Source: Desertimonas sp963772825 (GTDB taxonomy: Bacteria; Actinomycetota; Acidimicrobiia; Acidimicrobiales; Ilumatobacteraceae). Taken from it: DNA of 64,000 nt. Where the stretch lies: positions 70,903 through 134,902 of the forward strand of contig CAVYYX010000003.1 of NCBI GenBank assembly GCA_963772825.1, read 5' to 3'. The notes beneath the pieces were generated by a model that was not told where the DNA came from, did not search any database, and worked only from the letters and a program-made list of their open reading frames with translations. Positions within the stretch are counted from its first letter, which is position 1. Every line of letters begins with the position of its first letter. Made by a program: the position numbers and the translations under genes. Positions 20,238 to 29,677 of the stretch are shown piece by piece.

Positions 20238-23037
20238 ATGCACGGCGACTTCTCCCGGGGTCACGAACCGGATCGCAAGCGGGGACGCAACTACCGACGG
20301 GTGCTCCTGCAGATGGGCCGGCCGCTGCTCGACAGCGACGTGGCCGCATCCGTCGACGCCATGCTCGGCGAGGTGCAGGCCACGGCGCGAGGTCTGGGGT
20401 GCGCAGCGGGAAGCCCGGATCTCGGCTTCCTCGTCACTCCCGGCCGACTACTGGCGGTGTTCGCAGAGTCGTCGGACGGCGTGCGGGTGATGGGCGGAAC
20501 GCCGGACGTCTGGGTCGACTACCGGACCCGCTACCTCGACCGCTACCCAGCCCTGTTCGTGCGCGCCGCCGGCGGCATTCCGGCGCGGCTGACGATCCCG
20601 TCGTTGCAGCCGCTCCAACCGGGCGCGGCCGGACGCCGGGTCGCCCTGTGGTCGGCACGTCGAGCAGTCCGTCACGATCGAGCTCAACGGCGAGGCCGTG
20701 AACCTCGCGCCGACGTCACCCGACGGCCCGACGCGCGTCGAGTTCGACGTGCCGGCGTCGGACCTCGACCCGATCGACATCGAAGTGCCGGCCGGCGGGG
20801 AGGTCTGGCTGTACCTCCTCGAACAGGACGAGTTGGCCACGGACGACCCGGTGTTCTGGGTCGCCCCGGGGAGCTATCACGTCGACGGCCTGATCGTCGA
20901 CGCCCACGGCGGCGGGCCGTTCCCCGAGCACGGCTTCCCGATCGCCGCCGGCTTCCCCTGGGACGCCAGCCCGCCCGTCGATCCACCACTGACCGGAGTT
21001 GTCTCCCCGCCTGGCCTGGTTCCAGGGACCCGGCTGGTCGCCTACCTCGACGTCCACGAGCGCCACGTCACGGCCGTCGAAGACCCCGGCATGCGCGAGG
21101 AGGCGCTCGGCCCCGGCGACACGTGCACCCGCGCCGAGTTGCTCGGACAGGTCAAGCTGGCGGTCATCAACGGATCGCCGTCGGCCGCGGCGATCCGCGA
21201 GGCGTTCACCCGCGTCCAGCCCTCCGAGGCCGAGCTGACCATCGAGGTCGCCTCGTCCACCCCGATCGCCGATCCCTGTGCGCTGCCCGACGTGGCCGGC
21301 TACTCGGGGGCCGACAATCGGCTGTACCGCATCGAGGTCCACCGCGGTGGGTCACTCGGGCAAGTCCGCCTGAAGTGGTCGCGTGACAACGGCTCCGAAC
21401 TGTTCGCCGCCCAGCGAGACGTCACCGGCAATCTCGTCTTCCCGGCGGGCACGCCGCTGGTCGCCGGCGATCTCGTGGAGGTGCTGAGCAACGTCGTCGA
21501 CCTCGGCGACTTCTCGTTCGCCCGCGTCGAGTTCGGGACGTTCGTGCCGTCCCGACGGGCGACCGGGCAGCTCGCCCAGCTCGCCGCGCTCGACGTCGCG
21601 TCCTCCTCGGACGAGGTGGCCTTCACGCTCGTCGACCCCGACGACACGAGTGTGCCGGTCACCCTCGACGGCCGCTACGGCGACGAACCGGAAGCCGTAC
21701 TCAAGTTGAGGCGCTGGCACGGTGTCATCGATCCGGGCCAGCTCGCCGGGCCCAATCCGACCTCGCCCGGACCGCATCCCCTCGAAGACGGGATCACCGT
21801 GCTGCTCGAGCAACGCGTCCGTGTACCAGCCGGGCGAGTACTGGCAGTACGAGGCGCGGGTCCGTCAGGAGAACGCCAACGGCCCGTGGCGCACGGCGCC
21901 CCATGGTCCGCAGCGACGATTCGCCCCGCTTGCGCTGCTCGAGTTCCAGGGTGAGTCGCAACCGGTCGAGCTCGTGGCGTGGCTCGACGAACGCTTCAGC
22001 CACCTGTGCGACCTGACCGCCGACGACATCTCGTTCAGCGGCGATCGCGTCGGCAGTTCGAGCGAGACCGTTCAGGAAGCGCTCGAGGAGCTCCTCGACC
22101 GCACCGCCGACTGGCCGGTCGTCGTCGCCGACGGAATCAACTGGCAGAACGACCGCTCGTTGACCTTCGCCCGGTTCCACGAGGGATTGGCGGTCACGTT
22201 CTCCGAGGAGATGCACCCGGCGAGCGCCTCGCCCGACACCTTCGTCGTGACGCTCGAGGTGCCGGACGACACCGCCAGTCCCGGCGGGCGCCGGCCGGTG
22301 ATCGTCGACGGCCGGGTCGACGTCAACGGCCGGACGTGGACGTTCATGCCTGGCGAGCTGGACGCCATCAGCCTCGGCCAATGGGCCGAGCGTCCTCGAC
22401 GGCTCACTGCGCTGTCGCGTGCGGCTGGCGGGCGAGGTGATCCTCGACCGAGCCGGTGTGCGGCCGCTCGACGGCGAGGCGGTTGGCCAGATCGCCGAGG
22501 ACGGCTACGACAATTTCATCGACCTGCGACTCCCGTCCGGGGACGGCACCCGCGGCGGGGACTTCCACAGCTGGTTCTACCTCACCCCGCCGGCGCCGAG
22601 AATCACGATCGAGTCGATCGAGCCGGCCGACGACGCCGTGGTGCCGGCCAGTGAGGCGCCTGCCGTCATCCTCATCAGCTTCACCGGCCCGGTCCGGTGG
22701 GAGTCGCTGACCTCAGACACGCTGGCCGTCACGCGGCGCCGGTTCCTCGGGCTCGGCCTCCGCGGTGTCGAAGAGATCCCCGGCACAGTCCAGCCGTACC
22801 CGTTCGAGGAGCAACCCGAATTCGTCACCCGGGTCACGTTCGCGCCCGATGACCCCGAGGCGCTGCGACTGCCGGAGCCAGATGCGATCGGACCGGCCAG
22901 GATCGATAGCTACCACTTCACGATCAGATTGAACGGGCGAGGCGATCCTCGACGCCGACTACCGCGGTATCGACGGGGCGCGCACCGGCACCGCGTCGGT
23001 CTTCGAAAGCACCTTCCAGGTGCGCAGCGATGGGTAG
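20238..23037 (+). pseudogene. DUF6519-type eCIS protein, four frame changes
   Basis: ATG 20238 follows GAGGGGA. The start (MHGDFSRGHEPDRKRGRNYRRV, MGRPLLDSDVAASVDAML) matches the MKGDFSR...QGRVLLDADWNE opening of DUF6519 proteins of eCIS clusters. Further pieces are VFWVAPGSYHVDGLIVD, VRLKWSRDNGSELFA, LKLRRWHGVID, VYQPGEYWQYEARV, GINWQNDRSLTFARFHEGLAVTF and a terminal AILDADYRGIDG. Frame changes lie near 20655, 21815, 22390 and 22930; each looks like one extra base (for example GGG for GG at 22930). Intact size would be about 931 aa. The role of DUF6519 is not established; fibre-like or surface attachment is a guess. Confidence 0.68.
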
Positions 23038-23046
23038 ACGGCGGCG

Positions 23047-25197
23047 ATGATCGGCGCGCTCGGCTCCGTCGCCGCCCGCTACCTCCACAACGTCCGCGAC
23101 GAGCTCTGTGCCGCGCTCGGCACCGAGCTCTTCGGGATGTACCTCTATGGCTCCGGGGTGACCGGGCCGTTCCTCGACCGACAGAGCGACCTCGACGTCA
23201 TCGTGGTGGTGGACGACTGGCTGGCTCCGGGGACGGTGCGGCGGACCCTGGAGCGGGCGCGAGGCGTCGCCCGGCCGGACATCGTCAAGGGGCTCGACCG
23301 CGTGGGTCGTACCCCGGCACAGCGCCAGCACGCCGCAGCCGGACCCGCCGTTCGAGTGCTGGCTGCACACGTCGATCGACAGCGAGCTGCTCGCCGGCGA
23401 GCACCACCCCGGCGACGGCCGGTTGGCGCTGGCGTACCAGCAATGTGCCGCGACCACGCCGTGGCGCTGGCCGGGCCGCCCCCACTCCAGGTGTTCGGCG
23501 AGGTCGAGCCGTCGTGGGTGATCGACGCGATGCGTGTCGACCTTTCGCTGCGGGGTGCCGCCGGCTGGTACCGCGTGCTGAACGCGTGTCGCACGGCGCA
23601 CTTCCTCGACGAGGGGTCGATGTGCGGCAAGCTGGAGGGCGCGGCGTGGTACCGCACGCGCACCGCCGACCCTGGGCTCATCGACGCGGCGCTGACGTGG
23701 CGGCTGACGGGCCGCGGCCCGGCGCTGCCTCGCGACGCCGTCGACGAGTTCGTCGGGGTGGTCCTCGCTCGGCTGAGCGAGGCATCGCCGCGCATCGTCC
23801 CGGCCGGTCTTCCGAGCGCCGAGCGCGGGCCGCTCGTCGAGATCGGTTCCCAACCACCGTTGGTCAGCTGCGTCCTGACGGGGCCGGCGAACGCCGAACT
23901 GTTGGCGCTCGCCGCCCGCCGGTTCATCCAGCAGGACTGGGCGGACCGCGAGCTGCTCGTGCTCCGCCCGCCGAGCGCGGTCAACGCCGTGGCGCTGCCG
24001 CTCGATCCCCGGATCCGGACCGTCGACATCAGCGAGACGGACCGGGACACCTGGCGAGACGTGGCGCTGGCCGAGGCCCGGGGAGCGATCCTCGCCGCGT
24101 GGGATCCGCTCACCTGGTACGCCACTGACCGGCTGACCCACCAGGTGGGCGAAGTGCTTTCCTCGCCAGTCGCCCGCTTGGTGATGCCGAGCATTCTCGC
24201 CTTCGATCCGCTCACCGGAATCACCCGACGGGTCACCGAGGCCGCGATCGTCGAGCAGTCGAGCCTGTGCGCGCTGCGCCATGCCTGGGCCCTCGACGGT
24301 GCCCCGGCCCGGGCCGCCGGGCGAGACAACGTCGCCGTGCTCCTCGACCCCGATGTCGCCCGCACCCGGGGCGAACCCGCCCTCGCGACCGAGGCCACTC
24401 TGCTGCTCGGCGACCACCGCGACGTGTACACCGTGGCGGTGGCGACCATCGCCGCCGGCGGCGAGCCGCGCAGGTCGGTCTCCTGCCTGATGCCCACGTA
24501 CAACCGCCGCCGGTTCGCGGCCCGGGCGATCGACGCGTTCCTCGCCCAGGACTACCCGGAGCGCGAGTTGGTCATCTTGGACGACGGCGAAGACGCGATC
24601 GGCGACCTGATTCGACGCGACACGCCGGTGCGCTACCACCGGCTGCCGCAACGGGCGACGATCGGGCGCAAGCGCCAGATTCTGTGCGACCTGGCCGACG
24701 GTGATCTGCTGGTGCAGTGGGACGATGACGACTGGTACTCACCGTTGCGGTTGCGGCGGCAACTGGCCCCGTTGAACGCCGGAGCGGCCGACATCGCCGG
24801 CATCCTCCACGGGTTCATCGTCGACACCCAGACGATGCGGTTCTGGCGGGGCGAGTTGCCGCTCCACGAAGGTCGGCTGCACGCCGTGATCGTTGCCGGG
24901 ACGCTGGCGTTCACGCGGGCGGCATGGAAGGGCGCCGGCGGATATCCCGACCGCTCGATCGGCGAGGAGGTCGCCCTGCTGGAAGCGGTCCTCGCCAACG
25001 ACGGACGGGTCGCGCCGATCGTCAACGACGGGATCTACATCTGTGTGCGCCACGGCGCCAACTCCTGGCGGCTGCGGTTCGACGCAATCCAAGGCCCGCC
25101 CGGCTGGACCGAGGTCGCAAACCCCAACTTCCTCCCGGCAGCCGACCTGGCCTTCTACCGCTCGCTGAGCTCGGGCGGTGTCCCCGCCGCCTACTAA
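23047..25197 (+). CDS. AadA-like nucleotidyltransferase fused to tandem glycosyltransferase-2 domains
   Basis: 716 aa from ATG 23047, 9 bp after the DUF6519 gene. Residues 1-265 are like aminoglycoside adenylyltransferases: LYGSGVTGPFLDRQSDLDVIV (GS...SDLDV, the Pol-beta NTase motif) and a DUF4111-like helical part (YRVLNACRTAHFLDEGSMCGKLEGAAWY). Residues 272-470 resemble a family-2 glycosyltransferase whose DxD site reads WDPLTWY (about 352). Residues 477-716 are an intact one: SCLMPTYNRRR, RELVILDDGED and WDDDDW (DDDD at 559-562). Near 23302 and 23443 two opposite indels leave the ORF open but scramble ~47 residues; the alternate frame restores PPFECWLHTSIDSELLAGEHH. Substrates are unknown. 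It may modify particle, cargo or target. Confidence 0.8.
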   Translation: MIGALGSVAARYLHNVRDELCAALGTELFGMYLYGSGVTGPFLDRQSDLDVIVVVDDWLAPGTVRRTLERARGVARPDIVKGLDRVGRTPAQRQHAAAGPAVRVLAAHVDRQRAARRRAPPRRRPVGAGVPAMCRDHAVALAGPPPLQVFGEVEPSWVIDAMRVDLSLRGAAGWYRVLNACRTAHFLDEGSMCGKLEGAAWYRTRTADPGLIDAALTWRLTGRGPALPRDAVDEFVGVVLARLSEASPRIVPAGLPSAERGPLVEIGSQPPLVSCVLTGPANAELLALAARRFIQQDWADRELLVLRPPSAVNAVALPLDPRIRTVDISETDRDTWRDVALAEARGAILAAWDPLTWYATDRLTHQVGEVLSSPVARLVMPSILAFDPLTGITRRVTEAAIVEQSSLCALRHAWALDGAPARAAGRDNVAVLLDPDVARTRGEPALATEATLLLGDHRDVYTVAVATIAAGGEPRRSVSCLMPTYNRRRFAARAIDAFLAQDYPERELVILDDGEDAIGDLIRRDTPVRYHRLPQRATIGRKRQILCDLADGDLLVQWDDDDWYSPLRLRRQLAPLNAGAADIAGILHGFIVDTQTMRFWRGELPLHEGRLHAVIVAGTLAFTRAAWKGAGGYPDRSIGEEVALLEAVLANDGRVAPIVNDGIYICVRHGANSWRLRFDAIQGPPGWTEVANPNFLPAADLAFYRSLSSGGVPAAY

Positions 25198-25211
25198 CTC
25201 CCCCAATCTGG

Positions 25212-25239
25212 GTTCTCTCCGGGTTTGTGTGGGTCCGGT
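25212..25239 (+). repeat. Copy 1 of a ~27-bp motif found after two + strand genes
   Basis: GTTCTCTCCGGGTTTGTGTG and the following GGTCCGGT start 15 nt after the stop at 25197. The copy at 35573-35599 is nearly identical and lies 22 nt after another stop. Possible 3'-end processing or terminator motif. Confidence 0.4.
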
Positions 25240-25296
25240 AGGCACTGCGTCACGGTTGCGTGGCTCTGGAAGCGCCCGCAGGGCAACCGCAGCGAC

Positions 25297-25343
25297 AAGT
25301 GCCGACGCGACAGGCCTGAAAGCGGTCGTTTCTGTCGGCACTT
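25297..25343. terminator. Inverted repeat between converging genes
   Basis: AAGTGCCGAC (25297-25306) and GTCGGCACTT (25334-25343) are perfect complements separated by 27 nt. It lies between the end of the + strand eCIS operon (25197) and the end of the minus-strand effector gene (25380), so it could serve both strands. There is no U-tract, so this is a weak intrinsic-terminator call. Confidence 0.45.
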
Positions 25344-25379
25344 CGGACACTTCGCGGAAGGGTGTGCCGAGCGCGTGCG

Positions 25380-28300
25380 CTATCGATGTGCGGCGACCGG
25401 GCCGTAGAAGCCTCCGACCAGTGCAACACCCTGCAGCACCTGCATGCGAATCTCCAGGTGATGGGCGAGGAAGGCCGCACGCCAGATCGCGCAGAGCTGT
25501 GTGTGCTCGCCTGGTGTGAGGGTGTACTTGATGAGGTTGGAAACGGTCGTGCGATCGACCGGGCGATTGGCTCGGGCATGTTGGAAGAGCAGGTCTTGCG
25601 TCGGACCTCCTGCGAGGGCCATCCCTGTGGTCGACCGGCTGGGATCGAGGCTGGCAACGAAGGATGCGACCTCCTGTGAGGCCGGGTACACGACGGTGAC
25701 GTCGTAGCTGATGACATTCTCGGGCGAGTAGTTGGCGCCACCGGCGCCGGGGCGGGCGTCGAGGTTCTCGCGCGCCGTGAGCTCGGAGTAGTCGCGCATC
25801 TCCAGGTTGGCGGCCCGGCTGATCATCGCGAGGTTGTCGTTGCCGCCCGTTCCGCCGAGGGCCCGGGCGAGAAGGTGCCCACGCTCGTAGCGTGCGCCGT
25901 CGAACCCCGAGAGCGTGCGACCTGGAGGATCCCCGTTGGCCGTTTGACCCCTCTGCCACGACGTGATGCACAGCGTGGCCTGGGCCCCCGTGACTCGGTC
26001 GTAGGAGGTCGTGCCCTTCGAGCTGGCCCGATGTTGGGCGACCACCCAGCCCGTGAGCGGCAGGTTGTGTGTGACGGCGAGCGCTTCGAGCCGATTGCGG
26101 AGCTCCACCAGGAGTATGTGGAGGTCAGCGACCTGCCGATCGGCAGCCGCCGCAGTGATCGCCGCAAGGCCACTGTCGGTGTAGCTCTCGATGCCCCTGA
26201 GATCCGTCTCGATTGCAGTCGCCCTCGCCTGCGGTGGTCCCCCGGCGGATTGGAATGGAGTCACGTAGGACTGCCTGATCTCGGCGATGCGCTTCGGAAT
26301 CACGTCCGGATCGAAGCTCGCCAACACCACCCGGGGACGGCCGTCGCGGATCTCACCGCGCAACTGGTGGTTCTCGCGCCCGAAGTGGACCGGCACCTCG
26401 TCGGACCCGCCAGCGATTGGAGCCTGCGCTGCCCCACCACCGATGCCGAGGGCATTCAGCGCGGCTTGGCCGAGGCGGATGGCCGTGCCGATCAGCCAGT
26501 CGAGCGCCTGGTCGACGAGCTCGCGCAGCCGGCCGATGATCTCGACGATCTTCTCGGGCATGTTGCCGAGGCCCACCTGGTTGGCGAGGAAGCCGATCGC
26601 CACGGGGACGGCCGCGGCCAAACCCTGTTCGAGCATCTGCGCACCGGGCACGATGTTGCCGGCGGCGACCTGGGCCAGGGTGGTGACCCAGCGGTTGATG
26701 ATCTCGAGGATGTCGCGCAGGTACTCGATCGCCGACTGCACCGCATTGAAGAAGGCGATGAAGCTGTTGACGACGGCCATGATGCCCGTCGGGTCGAGCA
26801 TCGAGATCAGTTTGGCCGTGACCCGCTGGATCACCGTGGTCATGATCCAGTCCTGGGCCATCGACAGCAGCGTGTCCCAGAGCCCCGAGAGCTGGTCGGT
26901 GAGGTAGCGCCAGACCGCGCCGATCCCGTTCTCCTGGACGTCCGTGATGAAGGCCCACGCGCCCTCCAAGCGATCGATCGTGCGGCGGATCATCGCTACC
27001 CGGTCCGGACCGATGTGCTCGCCGAGCTTGGTCCAGATCGCCTCCATCGTGATGCCCAGCACCTGCAGGACGAGCGTCAAGACCGATTGCAGCGTGAGGT
27101 CGCTGGGGATGGTGATCCCGAGTTGGCCGAGACCCCGGAACAGCCAGGAAGCGAGACCCTGGAGGAGGTACGTGAGGATGTTGTCGAAGAAGCCGAGGAA
27201 CCCCAGCTTCACCGCCTCGAGCATGTTCTTGATGAAGCCGACCGGATCGCGCTTGATGTCCTCGATCGCCTGCAGGGCGTTGCTGATGATGCTGCCCAGC
27301 AGGTCCGTCGGGAAGTTCATCAGCCGCAAGATCAGGGTGATGACGACTTCGATCACCACGCCGATGAATCGGATGAGCCGCGACAGCGGCTCACCGAACA
27401 GCGCGAGGACGCGACCGAACGCACCGATCGGGTCGAGCAGGTCGTCGAGCGAGAGCGTGTCCCAGATCCCGCGGAACAGCCCGGTGATCATCTCCAGCGA
27501 AATCCCGAGGCGGGCCATCTCCCCCTCGATGCGCTCTGCGGCCGATCCGACGACACCGGACTCGGCGAGCTGCTGGTAGGTCGCCTCGCCGTTGGGCAGC
27601 AGCGTGATGAACCCCTTGATCAGGTTTTCGGCGGTGCGCAGGACCTCGTCCCCGGTGAACGGGTTCTGGCCGAGGATCACCGTCAGCAAGTGGAACCCCG
27701 GGATCGAGTGGGCGTGCTCGCTCAGCCAACCGAGCAAGGCCTCCTTGATGATTTCGAGGATCTTGACGATCACCGTGGTCGCGAAGTCACCGACCCGTTG
27801 GACGAACCCGAAGGCGCGCAGGGCGAGCGCCTCGAGGTTGGTCAGCAGGTTGGGCAGGTTCTCCGGCTGGATCGCCGCCCAGGCCTCGGCGAACAACGTG
27901 CCGAGATCGACGATCAGGCTGATGAACGTCACCACCTGGGTGTCCAGCCAGTCGGCGGTCGCCTGCAACGTGCCGCGCTCTTCCATCTGCGCCAGGCGCT
28001 GCTCCTGGCCGATCAGTCGGAGGAAGTCGGCGATGATCTCCGCCGTCGGGGCGTTGACCTCGACGCCCCGTAACGGGTCGTAGTGCAGAACCTTCTTGGC
28101 GAGGTTCCACACCGGGGAGATCTGCGGTGACTCGAGGAGTGGCTCGGCGAAGTCGACGACGACGGCGCGCACCATCTCGAGGACGCGGTCGACGATCGAG
28201 GTGACGAAGCTGCCGATGTCACGCAGGAAGGCGCTGACGTAGCGGTCGACGATGGCGACGTTGCCGGCGATGCCATTGGTCACCGAGAACTCGTCCCACG

Positions 28301-29615
28301 CCGCCCCGATGTCCCGGGTGATCCGCGCCAAGGTCAGTCCGTTCGCGTCGAGCTGCTCGGACACGAAGGCGAAGATCTCGCCGAGGACCTCGATCGCTTC
28401 GAGCACCGGGCCGACCGCCGCGCCGAACGGTCCGTACGTGAGCAGCGTCTCGACCAGCTGGGCGGGGGTGACCGAGACCGGTTCGTCGCTCAGCGGGTCG
28501 ACGCCGGTGACGTACGTCAGCAACGTGTAGCCAGGGATCGCTCGGACCTCGGTGCGGACGCCGTCGAGGATCCAGTCCGGGATGATGTCGGTGACCGAGA
28601 CGTCGGGCAGGTAGTCCGTGACGTCCCGCATGATCGACGAGCGCGCCAGGGCGGACGTGTTCTGCTGGGCGACGTGGGTGGCCTCGTGCGCCATCAGGCC
28701 GAGGTCGTTCGGTGAGGCGCCGGCGCCGAGGTAGATCGTCGTGCCGGCCGTGAAGGCGCGGGCCCGCAGATCACGGTTGGCCGCGGCAGCTTCCGGTCCC
28801 TGGCGAATGCGGACGGCCGACAGGTCGACGCCGAGGTGCGGCTCGATGCGTTCGCGCATCGATCGGTCCATCGGGATACCGGTGCCGGCCGCGGCCAGCA
28901 CATGATCGACGGAACGCGGTGGGGCTCTGGCTTGCGCCGGGCGCGGACCGGAGGCGCGCGACACCGTCGGTGCTGACGAGTGCGATGAAATCGATGTCGG
29001 GCTGGCGCCGGACATGATCCGCGCCGCGACGGCATCGGCCTCGTGTTCGAGCGGGTCAGTCGGATTGGTGACGGAGAGCTTGGTCTGGACGAGCGAGCGG
29101 CTCGGCGGGGCGCGCGCCGGTGGCCCGCGGGCGCTGGCGGTCACTCGTGACGATCCGCTCGGTGACCGCACGCCGTCGCCGACCGGGGCGGCGGGAGCTG
29201 GCGTGGCGGTCGATCGCTGCTCCAGACCGTGAGCGCGCTGGGCGTTGATCGGTGCACGGGCCGGGCGACTGGCGAGCGCGGCACGGCCGGGGGAATGACG
29301 CCGGATCGCGCCGGGTCTGGTCTGTGCGGCCCTACCGGGCACGGCCTCCGACGGGACGGGGGCTCGAACCGTGGCGGTCTCGGAGCCAGCTGGTCGCGAT
29401 CGTGTAGCGCTGACGGGCGGTTGCCGGTGCAACGCCGACTCGAGCCGTTCCCGTGTCGTCGGTGGCCGAGGATGCCGGGACGTCGTGGCTTCGACACCGC
29501 GGGACCTGGCGCCGTGGGCGGGTGTTGCCGCACCCAGGTCCGGGCTCGTCCGGGCCTTCGCTTCGGCCGTCCCAGGTCGAGCCCGGCGTGGAGCGGTGCG
29601 CTGCGGGCCGGCCAC
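25380..29615 (-). CDS. DUF4157 eCIS effector with long helical middle and C-terminal His-Asn nuclease
   Basis: 1,411 aa with an unbroken frame. Residues 1-170 are disordered and R/P/A-rich. VQTKLSVTNPTDPLEHEADAVAARIM (about 175-200) and MRERIEPHLGVDLSAVRI lead into LMAHEATHVAQQ (HEATH 310-314), the DUF4157 pseudo-metallopeptidase that marks many eCIS cargoes. About 800 residues of amphipathic helices follow, with a ~140-residue repeat starting near 360, 500 and 638 (IPGYTLLTYVTGVDPLS / WNLAKKVLHYDPLRG / IPGFHLLTVILGQNPFT). The C-terminus has YERGHLLARALGGTGGNDNL (catalytic His about 1247) and SRAANLEMRDYSELTAREN, the DNA/RNA non-specific endonuclease fold. No immunity gene is adjacent. Inferred to be toxic cargo; it could also set tube length. 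Confidence 0.85.
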   Translation of the reverse strand: MAGPQRTAPRRARPGTAEAKARTSPDLGAATPAHGARSRGVEATTSRHPRPPTTRERLESALHRQPPVSATRSRPAGSETATVRAPVPSEAVPGRAAQTRPGAIRRHSPGRAALASRPARAPINAQRAHGLEQRSTATPAPAAPVGDGVRSPSGSSRVTASARGPPARAPPSRSLVQTKLSVTNPTDPLEHEADAVAARIMSGASPTSISSHSSAPTVSRASGPRPAQARAPPRSVDHVLAAAGTGIPMDRSMRERIEPHLGVDLSAVRIRQGPEAAAANRDLRARAFTAGTTIYLGAGASPNDLGLMAHEATHVAQQNTSALARSSIMRDVTDYLPDVSVTDIIPDWILDGVRTEVRAIPGYTLLTYVTGVDPLSDEPVSVTPAQLVETLLTYGPFGAAVGPVLEAIEVLGEIFAFVSEQLDANGLTLARITRDIGAAWDEFSVTNGIAGNVAIVDRYVSAFLRDIGSFVTSIVDRVLEMVRAVVVDFAEPLLESPQISPVWNLAKKVLHYDPLRGVEVNAPTAEIIADFLRLIGQEQRLAQMEERGTLQATADWLDTQVVTFISLIVDLGTLFAEAWAAIQPENLPNLLTNLEALALRAFGFVQRVGDFATTVIVKILEIIKEALLGWLSEHAHSIPGFHLLTVILGQNPFTGDEVLRTAENLIKGFITLLPNGEATYQQLAESGVVGSAAERIEGEMARLGISLEMITGLFRGIWDTLSLDDLLDPIGAFGRVLALFGEPLSRLIRFIGVVIEVVITLILRLMNFPTDLLGSIISNALQAIEDIKRDPVGFIKNMLEAVKLGFLGFFDNILTYLLQGLASWLFRGLGQLGITIPSDLTLQSVLTLVLQVLGITMEAIWTKLGEHIGPDRVAMIRRTIDRLEGAWAFITDVQENGIGAVWRYLTDQLSGLWDTLLSMAQDWIMTTVIQRVTAKLISMLDPTGIMAVVNSFIAFFNAVQSAIEYLRDILEIINRWVTTLAQVAAGNIVPGAQMLEQGLAAAVPVAIGFLANQVGLGNMPEKIVEIIGRLRELVDQALDWLIGTAIRLGQAALNALGIGGGAAQAPIAGGSDEVPVHFGRENHQLRGEIRDGRPRVVLASFDPDVIPKRIAEIRQSYVTPFQSAGGPPQARATAIETDLRGIESYTDSGLAAITAAAADRQVADLHILLVELRNRLEALAVTHNLPLTGWVVAQHRASSKGTTSYDRVTGAQATLCITSWQRGQTANGDPPGRTLSGFDGARYERGHLLARALGGTGGNDNLAMISRAANLEMRDYSELTARENLDARPGAGGANYSPENVISYDVTVVYPASQEVASFVASLDPSRSTTGMALAGGPTQDLLFQHARANRPVDRTTVSNLIKYTLTPGEHTQLCAIWRAAFLAHHLEIRMQVLQGVALVGGFYGPVAAHR

Positions 29616-29677
29616 GTCCAGAGCCTAGATGAGCGGTTGAGCGCCGTGGGCTGGATTCCCTGGCATCGGAGCGACGA

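Noticed and set aside
3600..23450. Programmed ribosomal frameshifting as a general explanation of the broken eCIS genes
   Set aside because: Too many sites, both directions, and no common slippery heptamer; only the T9 run is a plausible slippage site.
22924..24651. 575-codon minus ORF opposite the nucleotidyltransferase-glycosyltransferase gene
   Set aside because: No domain-like sequence; third-position GC pattern follows the + strand gene.
25875..28073. 732-codon + strand ORF opposite the effector gene
   Set aside because: Asp/Glu/Arg-rich low-complexity product typical of the antisense of a high-GC gene; the minus strand encodes recognisable domains.
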